Assembly: GCA_002050375.1 (NCBI GenBank) | Contig: MWYU01000735.1 | Span: forward strand, 1 to 36,042 | DNA length: 36,042 nt | Direction of reading: 5' to 3' | From: Chitinophagales bacterium 62-2 | GTDB lineage: Bacteria; Bacteroidota; Bacteroidia; Chitinophagales; Chitinophagaceae | Part shown: positions 16,241 to 23,960 of the stretch, in pieces | Layout: the number at the start of each line of letters is the position of its first letter | Numbering within the stretch: position 1 is the stretch's first letter | The notes under the pieces: generated by a model | What the model was told of the DNA's origin: nothing | What the model saw: the letters and a program-made list of their open reading frames with translations, nothing else | Databases searched by the model: none | Program-made: the position numbers and the translations under genes

Positions 16241-16308
16241 CATTCGTATTTTGAACTTCATATTTCGTACTTCGTATCTCAAACTTCCCACTTCGTACTT
16301 TACACTTT
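16241..16308. repeat. degenerate TTCGTAcTT repeat
   Basis: Degenerate units around TTCGTATTT and TTCGTACTT recur at an irregular 7-to-20-base spacing through this stretch. The array runs over the stop codon of the pdeM-type gene (16300-16302). It is a different sequence from the GTCATTA array 25 bases away. Confidence 0.5.
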
Positions 16309-16983
16309 CACTACCGCACCGGGCTCTCCTTTAGCAGGATTTGATGGTATGATTGCAAAAACATTGTCAGAAGATTTTTGTTCGATGGAAGCTGTACCGG
16401 TAAATTTTCCAAAGGCAGGTAGAACAGCAAAAGTTTCGGTAAAATAATAGCACGGAAACGTGAGCGATTGTTTACCAAGGCCGTTTATAGTTACACAGGG
16501 ATGAATGTGACCACTGAAATAATAATTAATAGCAGGAGAGGGTTGACAGGCTTCTTTAATATCGTGAACAAAACAAAAATTACTAAGGTGAAAATGTGAT
16601 TGGGAGACAGAAATATTGTTAGCAGTATACCACTCTTCCTTCAAGATATCATGATTACCTTTTACAAGTTCGATATGTAATTGATGAAAGTCGTTCCGCC
16701 ATTTTATAAAAAACCCAAGTTCTTTATTCATCACACTATGAAAAAGATCACCTACTACTATCAATTGCTGCGGCTTAAAATATTGTAACTGATCTATAAG
16801 CCGTTGCAAGTCTTCTTTATAAACATTTTGGGGTACAGCAATACCAGATTTTCTAAAATGACCGGTTTTGCCAAAATGAGTATCGCTTACAATAAGTGAT
16901 TTTTGTTCCTCCCAATAAATGCAGCGCATGTTTGAAAGCCAGAGAGTTTGATTACGCAGAAAGAATTTTTGGGATGCCTGCAC
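16300..16983 (-). CDS. pdeM: PdeM-like metallophosphoesterase (ligase-associated DNA damage response endonuclease)
   Basis: The 227-residue calcineurin-like phosphoesterase shows all metal motifs: Asp34 and His36 in SDTHFGK, Asp79 in GDLFHS, Asn110-His111-Asp112 in KGNHD, and His159 and His161 in FSGHIHPC. YWEEQKSLIVSDTHFGKTGHFRKSG is the PdeM signature. PdeM is normally encoded with an ATP-dependent ligase, an Lhr-like helicase and an exonuclease in a DNA damage response set, none of which is present here. The start is GTG at 16983; no ATG precedes the conserved domain, and a -7 box lies about 20 bases upstream. Its last codons overlap a TTCGTA repeat. Confidence 0.88.
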   Translation of the reverse strand: MQASQKFFLRNQTLWLSNMRCIYWEEQKSLIVSDTHFGKTGHFRKSGIAVPQNVYKEDLQRLIDQLQYFKPQQLIVVGDLFHSVMNKELGFFIKWRNDFHQLHIELVKGNHDILKEEWYTANNISVSQSHFHLSNFCFVHDIKEACQPSPAINYYFSGHIHPCVTINGLGKQSLTFPCYYFTETFAVLPAFGKFTGTASIEQKSSDNVFAIIPSNPAKGEPGAVVKV

Positions 16984-17003
16984 CTTTTTTGTTTTAAAGA
17001 GGG

Positions 17004-17011
17004 CAAATATA
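17004..17011 (-). promoter_or_regulatory. -7 promoter box of the pdeM-type gene
   Basis: On the minus strand this reads TATATTTG, matching TAnnTTTG, and ends 20 bases before the GTG start. No clear TTG is seen at -33. Confidence 0.4.
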
Positions 17012-17154
17012 AGAAAGGAATACGCGTATGAATAACGACATTTTTTAAATTGTTGTATTGCTTAAGACAGATGAGGTGGATGTATACAAATGATATTTTA
17101 AAAGGTGGCCATCAACAAAAAGGTTGGATATACTGCAAGTACATATATTAAAGG

Positions 17155-18399
17155 CTATGGATAAAGCAGGTATTTTTTTCGCATTATTTTAAATTGGCTT
17201 AAACCCGGTTCCCAACTTGCACGAATTTCATTTTCCGATTTTCCTGCGATAATCTGTTCTTTAAAAAGTGTAGTTCCTGCAAGCTTATCAATGTTGCCCA
17301 TTTCTTTGCTTTGCTTAAAATCGAAAAACTTTTCCTTATTAGGGTAAGCGTTATACATTTCTTTCATCCATTGTATGTTAATACGTTTGCTTTTATAAAG
17401 TTTATCAATATCGTAATTGCGTAAATCCAGGCCGTAACAAACCTGTTTCATGTGCAAAGGCGTTTCAGCCATTCCTTTAATGCTATCAGGAGTGAAAGAA
17501 AAAGAGTATTTGCCTTTAAGATCAGGATTGCCCAAAACGGTAAAGGGAAAGTAAGTTCCACGCCCCTGGCTTATAACTGTGCCTTCAAAAAGACACAGCG
17601 AAGGATAAAGCATTACAGACTGCTGCGTATTCAAATTGGGTGAAGGCTTTACGGGTAAAGTATACGGCATATCATGATTATAATTTGCTACTGTAATTAT
17701 TTTGATGTTACACTTCATTTTATTTGTAAGCCAGCCTTCTCCGTTTGCCATCTGTGCAAATTCTGCAATGGTTAAACCGTGGCTAATAGGAATAGGAAAC
17801 ATCCCTATGCCTGATTTTAGGTTCATGTCTAATATAGGACCATCTACAAAATAGGCATTAGGGTTAGGCCTGTCCAAAATGATAAGTTCCTTACCGTTTT
17901 CTGCACATGCCTCCATAAAGCGTACAAGGGCATTGATATTTGTGTAAAAACGGCAACCTACATCCTGCAGGTCGTATAACATCACATCAACATCAGCAAG
18001 GTCTTGTAGTGATGGTTTGTTTTTAGCTCCATACAACGAAATAACAGGGATACCGGTAGCCTGATCAACTTCATCTGCCACTTTTGCACCTGCGCTTGCG
18101 TTACCCCTAAATCCATGTTCGGGGCCAAACACTTTTACTATATTAATACCAAGCGTTTTAAAGCTATCTACCAAATGTTTATTGCCAATAATCGAAGTTT
18201 GATTGGCAAGCATTCCTATTCTTTTGCCCTTGAGGTACGATATATATTTTTCTATTTGGTCGGCGCCTGTTTTAATTTTTTCGCTTCGGGAAGTTGGGGT
18301 GTTGTTGTCTTGAGCCAGCCCCTGGGGTTGTTTACTATAACAAGAGCAATAAATAGCACTCATTATAATAACAAAGAAAACAGCACGTAATTTTTTCAT
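17155..18399 (-). CDS. NamZ-like exo-beta-N-acetylmuramidase (DUF1343, GH171-type) lipoprotein
   Basis: The protein of 414 residues from ATG 18399 begins MKKLRAVFFVIIMSAIYCSC, a lipoprotein-type signal, so the longer frame from 18465 is rejected. The DUF1343 signature is strong: GMLANQTSIIG, then VKVFGPEHGFRG with the proposed catalytic Glu in GPEHG, then YDLQDVGCRFYTN and LDRPNPN. NamZ enzymes (B. subtilis YbbC, Tannerella NamZ) remove MurNAc from the non-reducing end of peptidoglycan fragments. Here it would act in the periplasm and feed muramic acid recycling, in keeping with anmK 4 kb away. The gene is not in an operon with a MurNAc transporter. Confidence 0.9.
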   Translation of the reverse strand: MKKLRAVFFVIIMSAIYCSCYSKQPQGLAQDNNTPTSRSEKIKTGADQIEKYISYLKGKRIGMLANQTSIIGNKHLVDSFKTLGINIVKVFGPEHGFRGNASAGAKVADEVDQATGIPVISLYGAKNKPSLQDLADVDVMLYDLQDVGCRFYTNINALVRFMEACAENGKELIILDRPNPNAYFVDGPILDMNLKSGIGMFPIPISHGLTIAEFAQMANGEGWLTNKMKCNIKIITVANYNHDMPYTLPVKPSPNLNTQQSVMLYPSLCLFEGTVISQGRGTYFPFTVLGNPDLKGKYSFSFTPDSIKGMAETPLHMKQVCYGLDLRNYDIDKLYKSKRINIQWMKEMYNAYPNKEKFFDFKQSKEMGNIDKLAGTTLFKEQIIAGKSENEIRASWEPGLSQFKIMRKKYLLYP

Positions 18400-18581
18400 T
18401 GTTTTAGGTTTAGAGTAGTAATAAAAGTAATATAGAAAATGATTAGCAGAGATTGTTTTTGCCATAATTAATTTCGGAAGTTTAATGATTACTTAGTATT
18501 GAATGTACAAGGTTATTCTTACAGTAATGTTGGCTTATATGAAAGGTACTATGTAAGTTTACCCTTATTGCATTAGAATAA

Positions 18582-19145
18582 ATGGAAAATAAACAAGACA
18601 TCAATCACATCTTACAGGCCTATTTAGATCAATTTCAACACGAAGACCATCAACAGCTTTTACACTTTTTGAAAAGAAATGAGCAGTTATACGACAGAAA
18701 AAATTTTAACGGCCACATTACTGCCAGCGCTTTTATTGCAGATGCCGGTGCACAACAAATGTTGTTATTAAAACATAAGCTATACGACAGATACCTGCAA
18801 CCGGGCGGGCATATTGAAAAAGGAGACTCTTCAGTTTTAGATGCAGCCCTGCGGGAAGCAAGTGAAGAAACAGGTATATCTGTAGCTAACCTAATTTATA
18901 TTCCCGTGTATTCCATAGCAAATGTTCCGTTAGATATAAATAGTCATTATATACCCGCTAACAAAAATAAAAATGAAAAGGAACATATTCATCATGATTT
19001 CAGATACTTGTTTGTTTATAGCGGAGATAAAAAAATTAAGGTACCACCGTCTGAAGCCAAAGATGCAAAATGGGTATCTCTTTCAGCCTTAGCAGAAATT
19101 GAGGTTTCTATTGTAGCAAAAAAGATTAGCAGACTCTTATTATAA
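18582..19145 (+). CDS. NUDIX hydrolase with variant Nudix box
   Basis: The 187-residue protein has a Nudix box at 76-99. GHIEKGD is followed by eight rather than seven residues and then REASEETGI. The first Glu of the canonical GX5E is replaced by Asp, but the metal-binding REUXEEXGU core is intact, so hydrolase activity of the nucleoside-diphosphate-X type is expected. QPGGHIE is preceded by a hydrophobic strand (MLLLKHKLYDRYL). The GDSS spacing variant also occurs in other bacterial NUDIX proteins. The substrate is unknown. The gene stands alone, divergent from the NamZ-like gene and followed by a short inverted repeat. Confidence 0.9.
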   Translation: MENKQDINHILQAYLDQFQHEDHQQLLHFLKRNEQLYDRKNFNGHITASAFIADAGAQQMLLLKHKLYDRYLQPGGHIEKGDSSVLDAALREASEETGISVANLIYIPVYSIANVPLDINSHYIPANKNKNEKEHIHHDFRYLFVYSGDKKIKVPPSEAKDAKWVSLSALAEIEVSIVAKKISRLLL

Positions 19146-19176
19146 TTGATAATAATTCACTGTACATATTTAAGAA

Positions 19177-19202
19177 TCTATCTAAAAAATGAAATAGATA
19201 GA
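19177..19202. repeat. inverted repeat after the NUDIX gene
   Basis: TCTATCTA (19177-19184) and TAGATAGA (19195-19202) form a perfect 8-bp stem with a ten-base loop 31 bases past the stop. No T-tract follows, so it is at best a weak terminator. Confidence 0.4.
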
Positions 19203-19328
19203 ACGCTATACAATGATTGGGGTTGAACTTCCTCTTATTAAAAAGTTTGTCTCTTCGTTAAACCTCTTACTCTACAGCAGGAGCATTTAATGGAGACGGA
19301 ATATCGAAAAAAAAGGAGCGAGTAAAAT

Positions 19329-19336
19329 TATCTTTG
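19329..19336 (+). promoter_or_regulatory. possible -7 box of the SGNH hydrolase gene
   Basis: TATCTTTG matches TAnnTTTG, 76 bases before the ATG at 19413. A matching -33 TTG is not seen. Confidence 0.3.
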
Positions 19337-19412
19337 CTTTTGTTGTTGCTGACAAGAAGCTCTATTTTGCAAAACGAATTACTTTTTTTAAATCATGCCA
19401 CAATAGTTTCTC

Positions 19413-20078
19413 ATGAAAAATATGCTATCTATTACCGCCGTTACTTTACTGCTCATATCAGCTTTTTTTAACGTTGTCGCACAGCCTGCTTTCCAAAACG
19501 AAATACAGGCGTTTAAAAAACAGGACAATGTTTCACCTCCGCCTGCAAATGCTATTTTGTTTGTTGGCAGCTCTTCGTTTAGAAAGTGGACAGATGTACA
19601 AGCTTACTTTCCCGGTTATACGATAATTAACAGGGGATTTGGTGGTTCGGTTTTGCCTGATGTAGTGCGTTATGCAAATGATATAATTATTCCTTATCGT
19701 CCTAAACAAGTGCTGATTTACTGTGGCGATAACGACCTTGCCTCTTCCGATTCTATTACACCTCAAATGGTCGCAGGTCGCTTTAGTCAACTATTCACTG
19801 TGATAAGAAATGCATTGCCAAAAGCAAAAGTGTCTTTTGTTTCCATCAAGCCAAGCCCAAGTCGGGAAAGGTTGATGCCCAAAATGAAGCAGGCCAATTC
19901 ATTAATCAAATCTTTTCTTGCAAAACAAAAAAATACTTCTTACATCAATGTTTTTGATCCTATGCTATTGCGAAATGGCAAGCCAAAACCCGATCTTTTT
20001 CTTGAAGACAAGTTGCACATGAACGAAAAAGGTTATGCCATCTGGCAAAAAGCAATTCAACCGTATTTAATAAAGTAA
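19413..20078 (+). CDS. secreted SGNH/GDSL-family hydrolase
   Basis: The 221-residue protein has a signal peptide (about 1-23, ending VVAQ). SGNH blocks are visible: block I VGSSSFRKW with the catalytic Ser at about 54, block II NRGFGGS (Gly78), block III YCGDNDL (Asn107), and block V LEDKLHMN with Asp200 and His203. The first block reads GSSS rather than GDS, common in Bacteroidota sugar-ester members. Relatives act as esterases or acetylhydrolases on carbohydrates or lipids; the substrate is unknown. It probably acts in the periplasm. The 231-base gap after it holds a hairpin and a TTTGC palindrome before bshB1. Confidence 0.9.
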   Translation: MKNMLSITAVTLLLISAFFNVVAQPAFQNEIQAFKKQDNVSPPPANAILFVGSSSFRKWTDVQAYFPGYTIINRGFGGSVLPDVVRYANDIIIPYRPKQVLIYCGDNDLASSDSITPQMVAGRFSQLFTVIRNALPKAKVSFVSIKPSPSRERLMPKMKQANSLIKSFLAKQKNTSYINVFDPMLLRNGKPKPDLFLEDKLHMNEKGYAIWQKAIQPYLIK

Positions 20079-20099
20079 CAAACTTTGAGAAGCCGCCTA

Positions 20100-20132
20100 T
20101 AACATACATTACTGCAATGAATATGTGTGTTA
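20100..20132 (+). terminator. possible weak terminator after the SGNH hydrolase gene
   Basis: TAACATACAT (20100-20109) pairs with ATGTGTGTTA (20123-20132) through ten pairs, one of them G.U. It is followed by AT-rich DNA but no true T-run. Confidence 0.35.
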
Positions 20133-20309
20133 TACGACGATTAGTATTTTATATAGATTGATGCATGTGTTACTCATAAGTATCAATAGGTATTTGCATG
20201 CAAAAAATTATCCTCTTTACTCTACAGATTGTTGAAATCTATTTCTTTTCATTAACATCAATAACTGCTAAATAGGCTACCTTGCAGCCCTCTATAATTG
20301 GTTGATTAT

Positions 20310-21044
20310 ATGGTTGAAAAATTGGATGTATTGGCTTTTGGTGTGCATCCCGATGATGTTGAGTTAGGTTGTTCAGGAACAATTTTAGCATGCATTGCCG
20401 AAGGTAAAAAGGTTGGAATTGTTGATTTAACCCGTGGTGAATTAGGCACGCGAGGAACTGCCGAAACGAGGAAGACTGAAGCAGCTAATGCTGCAAAAAT
20501 ATTGGGAGTGGAGGTAAGAGAGAATCTTGCAATGGCAGATGGATTTTTTCAGAACGATGAAATTAACCAGCGTAAGACAATACAGGTAATCAGAAAATAT
20601 CAGCCTGAAATTATCTTTTGTAATGCTCCTGAAGATCGCCATCCCGATCATGGAAGAAGCGCTAAACTGGTTTCAGATGCTGCTTTTCTTTCGGGCTTAC
20701 GAAAAATTGTTACCGAAGTTGAGGGAATTAATCAGGATGCATGGCGGCCAAAATATGTTTTTCATTACTTTCAGGATAGATTTTTACAACCTGATTTTGT
20801 AGTCGATATCTCTGAATTTCTGGATAAAAAAATTGAATCTGTCCTTGCTTACACAACCCAATTTTTTAATCCTGATCTTAACGAACCTCAAACCTATATT
20901 TCGAGTCCTGAGTTTTTAGAAACAGTTAAGGCACGGGCGATGATGCTTGGTAAACGTATTGGCGTTAAATTCGCCGAAGGTTACTTAAGTGACAAGGTGA
21001 TAGGTATTAAAAGTTTCGATGCAATTATTCAACACGCAACTTGA
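20310..21044 (+). CDS. bshB1: bacillithiol biosynthesis deacetylase
   Basis: BshB1 removes the acetyl group from GlcNAc-malate, the second step of bacillithiol synthesis. The LmbE/PIG-L zinc motif VHPDDVELGC gives His13, Asp15 and Asp16, and EDRHPDHGRSA supplies the third ligand and the general acid/base His. The sequence is strongly BshB1-like (LTRGELGTRGT). The frame also opens at TTG 20298, but ATG 20310 gives the family-typical MVEKLDVLAFGVHPDD and 244 residues. bshA is 15 kb away on the opposite strand; the bacilliredoxin gene lies 7 kb downstream. A promoter is not obvious. Confidence 0.94.
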   Translation: MVEKLDVLAFGVHPDDVELGCSGTILACIAEGKKVGIVDLTRGELGTRGTAETRKTEAANAAKILGVEVRENLAMADGFFQNDEINQRKTIQVIRKYQPEIIFCNAPEDRHPDHGRSAKLVSDAAFLSGLRKIVTEVEGINQDAWRPKYVFHYFQDRFLQPDFVVDISEFLDKKIESVLAYTTQFFNPDLNEPQTYISSPEFLETVKARAMMLGKRIGVKFAEGYLSDKVIGIKSFDAIIQHAT

Positions 21045-21093
21045 TTAGATCTTAATCATACAAACATAAAAAGGCATTTAAATTAAAATCTCA

Positions 21094-22167
21094 ATGAACA
21101 CCACTCCCAAATTTGCTACGCAGAAACAATCGTTTCATGCAGAATTAAAAAAACGTATTAACGATTATTTTACCGAGCGTGGAATCAGTACAACAGGTAA
21201 CTATAAATTATACACTAAAGCAATAGTTCTTCTTATTGCTTTTTCAATAACCTATGTTCATCTTGTATTTTTTACACCCACAAGTGCGTGGGCATTATTA
21301 GAAGCCGCAGGATTAGGTGGCTTAATGGCAGGAATCGGTTTCAATATAATGCATGATGGGGCACATGGCAGCTTTAGTAAATCGCCCGTTATTAATAGAT
21401 GCGCTGCTATCACTTTAGGTATTTTGGGTGGCAGCCCGTTTATGTGGAATATGAAGCATAACATTGTTCACCACGCCTTTACCAATATTGATGGTGTTGA
21501 TGATGACTTAGATGCAAAGCCGTTTTTGAGAATGGCATCTACACAAAAGCATTATAAAATGCACCGCTTTCAGCATGTGTACTTTTGGTTTTTTTATTGC
21601 CTGTTGCATTTCCATTGGAGTTTTGTATCAGACTATAAGAAATATTTCAGACAAAAGATCGGTGATATTCCGCTTAAAAAAATGTCAATGGGCGATCACA
21701 TCAGCTTTTGGGCTTTCAAGATTATTTATTATGCTTTATTTATAGTTATTCCAATTATCACCATAGGCTTTACAAACTATTTAATTGGCTTCGTTTGCTT
21801 TACAGCAGCAACAGGTTTTATCTTAAGTATCGTTTTTCAATTAGCTCATACTGTTGAACATACACATTTCCCCATGCCCGATGAAGTTACCGGCAAAATT
21901 GAAGATGAATGGGCTATTCACCAGCTAAAAACTACAGCTAATTTCGCCACTAACAATAAGCTCATTTCGTGGTTTGTTGGTGGATTAAATTTTCAGATCG
22001 AACATCATTTATTTCCTAAAATATCGCATGTACATTATCCTCAAATAAGTAAGATTATAAAAAATGCGTGCAAAGAATATGGGGTAGAATATGTTGAATA
22101 TAAAAGAATGAGTCAGGCAGTAATTTCTCACATTGCTTACCTAAAGCAGATGGGTAGAGTGGCTTGA
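21094..22167 (+). CDS. front-end-type fatty acid desaturase
   Basis: The 357-residue integral membrane di-iron desaturase has all three histidine boxes: HDGAH (87-91), HNIVHH (122-127) and QIEHH (301-305). The Gln in the third box is the hallmark of front-end (delta-5/delta-6-like) desaturases. The N-terminal cytochrome b5 domain of eukaryotic members is missing, so electrons must come from a separate ferredoxin or reductase. Four or more hydrophobic segments flank the boxes. It is likely to introduce double bases of membrane acyl chains as unsaturation near the carboxyl end; regiochemistry cannot be read. The gene starts 49 bases after bshB1 and ends at a strong terminator, so the two may share a transcript. 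Confidence 0.92.
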   Translation: MNTTPKFATQKQSFHAELKKRINDYFTERGISTTGNYKLYTKAIVLLIAFSITYVHLVFFTPTSAWALLEAAGLGGLMAGIGFNIMHDGAHGSFSKSPVINRCAAITLGILGGSPFMWNMKHNIVHHAFTNIDGVDDDLDAKPFLRMASTQKHYKMHRFQHVYFWFFYCLLHFHWSFVSDYKKYFRQKIGDIPLKKMSMGDHISFWAFKIIYYALFIVIPIITIGFTNYLIGFVCFTAATGFILSIVFQLAHTVEHTHFPMPDEVTGKIEDEWAIHQLKTTANFATNNKLISWFVGGLNFQIEHHLFPKISHVHYPQISKIIKNACKEYGVEYVEYKRMSQAVISHIAYLKQMGRVA

Positions 22168-22187
22168 CGCTTGAAAACATGATTATT

Positions 22188-22218
22188 AAAAGCGCAGCGT
22201 AATTGCCGCGCTTTTTTT
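22188..22218 (+). terminator. intrinsic terminator after the desaturase gene
   Basis: AAAAGCGC (22188-22195) pairs with GCGCTTTT (22208-22215), with two further inner pairs across an A.C mismatch, followed by seven T. It is 20 bases past the stop. Confidence 0.8.
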
Positions 22219-22313
22219 ATTGAAAATATTATGATTAATCTCCTCCTAATGCACAAGATGAATAGAAGAAAAATTAAATAGTCCTGGTTCCATTCCAAAA
22301 GTATAAACAGGTT

Positions 22314-23123
22314 TTATGGAATAACCACCAATAAGTAATTTTTGGGAAAAGCAAATTCAGGTTCAAAGGTTTTAAGGAAGATGCCGAATACAGTACTTCC
22401 TGTTCCGGTCATCGAGGCATATATTGCACCTGCTGTATACATTTCGTCTTTTATTTCCTTAACTGCCGGGTGTGAGTCAAAAACAGGTTTTTCAAAATCA
22501 TTGATTAACTCATTTTTCCAGCTTACAACAGGTAGCGCTACAATTTCCTTAATAGATTTTTCAGGTCGCGTTGGCGTCAACTTCAAAAAAGCATCTTTTG
22601 TTGAAACATGTATTTTTGGATTAACTACAATCATTTTGTAACCTGACAGATCAAGATTTACAGTTTGGAGATTTTCACCACGGCCTGTAGCAAAACTGGG
22701 TTTGTTTATAATGAAAAAAGGGCAATCACTTCCTAATTGTAAAGCATAATCAATAAGAGCCTTTTCTGATAATTGTAAATCAAATTTGTCGTTCAGCATC
22801 TTTAGCATAAAAGCTCCGTCACTGCTTCCTCCGCCCAAGCCGGCACCTGTTGGTATTGCTTTATGCAAATGAATTTTTAAACTGGGTAACTGGGGAAAGT
22901 CTTTCTTTAGTAACTGATATGCTTTAAGGCAAAGATTATCTTCCGCGTTTCCTGTAACCTCTAAACCTGAAACCTCAAATTGCATTTCTGCAGATTGGAT
23001 TATTTCTAAAGCATCTCTCAATGAGATTGGGTAGAAAACAGTTTCTATATTATGATAACCATCAGGTCGTTTATCAATTACATGGAGGCCAAGATTAATT
23101 TTACAATTAGGAAACCAAACCAT
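22314..23123 (-). CDS. ispE: 4-(cytidine 5'-diphospho)-2-C-methyl-D-erythritol kinase
   Basis: IspE phosphorylates CDP-ME at the 2-hydroxyl in the MEP pathway, producing the substrate used by IspF. The 269-residue GHMP kinase has the substrate-binding start PNCKINLGLHV (5-15), DGYHNIETVF, and the ATP-binding loop PTGAGLGGGSSDGA (91-104). A C-terminal GHMP motif (YASMTGTGSTVFGIF) is present. It lies 57 bases downstream of the bifunctional-nuclease-family gene on the same strand and may be co-transcribed with it. The ATG at 23123 is used. Confidence 0.95.
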   Translation of the reverse strand: MVWFPNCKINLGLHVIDKRPDGYHNIETVFYPISLRDALEIIQSAEMQFEVSGLEVTGNAEDNLCLKAYQLLKKDFPQLPSLKIHLHKAIPTGAGLGGGSSDGAFMLKMLNDKFDLQLSEKALIDYALQLGSDCPFFIINKPSFATGRGENLQTVNLDLSGYKMIVVNPKIHVSTKDAFLKLTPTRPEKSIKEIVALPVVSWKNELINDFEKPVFDSHPAVKEIKDEMYTAGAIYASMTGTGSTVFGIFLKTFEPEFAFPKNYLLVVIP

Positions 23124-23157
23124 TAAAGAGAATTGTAATAGGTATAAAATGGCAGAT

Positions 23158-23178
23158 AAAGCTTACAACTTACAACCT
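23158..23178. repeat. short CTTACAA repeat at the nuclease gene's stop
   Basis: Near-tandem units CTTACAA, CTTACAA and a decayed CCTACTTAC sit directly next to the stop of the bifunctional-nuclease gene at 23181. The pattern resembles the other short-period arrays of this window. Confidence 0.35.
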
Positions 23179-23180
23179 AC

Positions 23181-23768
23181 TTACTTCTTCCGCTTCTTTA
23201 TCTCATCTCTAATAGGAATTGCGCGTATATAATCTTCCTGCTCGAGCACCTCGTTTAAAAGATTATTTAGTTCTTCGAGGGTTAAGGCACTTAAATCTTC
23301 ACGGATTCCGGGATCGGCAGAAGGAGCGCCGGGAGTTTTTTTCTTCTGTGTTCCTGTATCTTCCATTAAAATTCCTGCACTTTCTAAAATATGATCATAA
23401 GTATACACCGGACAACCAAATCGAACGGCTAAAGCTAAAGCATCACTGGTGCGGCTATCAATTTCAACAGTATCATGTTCATTTACACAAAGAAGTTTAG
23501 AATAGAATATTCCTTCCTGCAAATCACTAATAATAATTTCCTGCAGATCAACATTAAAAGCATTCATAAAGTTTTTTAGCAGGTCGTGGGTTAAAGGCCG
23601 GCTCGGCTGCATTCTTTCAAGTGCAACAGCAATAGCTTGTGCCTCAAATCCACCAATAACAATGGGTAACCGCCTAAGTCCATTTACTTCACCTAAAACC
23701 ACAGCATAGGAATGTGTTTGTGTTATGCTATGCGATAGTGCTACAATTTCCAGTTCAATTTTCTTCAT
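23181..23768 (-). CDS. bifunctional nuclease-family protein with C-terminal UVR motif
   Basis: From ATG 23768 the product is 195 residues (MKKIELEIVALSHS). A DUF151/bifunctional nuclease domain covers about residues 5-130, with the conserved LPIVIGGFEAQAIAVALE and EIDSRTSDALALAVRFGCPVY blocks. A UVR-type helical hairpin (LEELNNLLNEVLEQEDYIRAIPIRDEI) is at the C-terminus. Plant members have reported RNase/DNase activity; bacterial function is not settled. The UVR motif in UvrB/UvrC mediates protein contact, so coupling to repair or protein quality control is conceivable. The frame is open to 23852, but a -7 box at 23801-23808 lies inside that extension, so the shorter form is chosen. ispE follows on the same strand. 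Confidence 0.88.
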   Translation of the reverse strand: MKKIELEIVALSHSITQTHSYAVVLGEVNGLRRLPIVIGGFEAQAIAVALERMQPSRPLTHDLLKNFMNAFNVDLQEIIISDLQEGIFYSKLLCVNEHDTVEIDSRTSDALALAVRFGCPVYTYDHILESAGILMEDTGTQKKKTPGAPSADPGIREDLSALTLEELNNLLNEVLEQEDYIRAIPIRDEIKKRKK

Positions 23769-23800
23769 ACCTGCAAATGCTTCAAATTGTAAATTAAGCG

Positions 23801-23808
23801 CAAATGTA
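23801..23808 (-). promoter_or_regulatory. -7 promoter box of the bifunctional nuclease gene
   Basis: On the minus strand this reads TACATTTG, 32 bases before the chosen ATG at 23768. The identical box drives thrS on the other strand at 23925-23932. No -33 TTG is clear. Confidence 0.5.
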
Positions 23809-23924
23809 AAGATTTCGTTTTTATTAATTTTTTTTGTAAGAGGTAAATTCATTGTATTTTAAATAGGGTGGTTATCAATAATTTTAGCGTTTGCAACTCC
23901 GCCAATCCTCTGCCGATTGTTTGT

Positions 23925-23932
23925 TACATTTG
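23925..23932 (+). promoter_or_regulatory. -7 promoter box of thrS
   Basis: TACATTTG lies 28 bases before the ATG at 23961 and downstream of the longer alternative start at 23868. It supports the shorter ThrRS. A -33 TTG at the expected distance is not obvious. Confidence 0.5.
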
Positions 23933-23960
23933 CAATCTTTCAAAATACAGCAGTTGTTTT

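Noticed and set aside
16229-16447. Plus-strand 72-codon frame across the pdeM stop
   Set aside because: It is made of the TTCGTA repeat and the antisense of the pdeM coding end.
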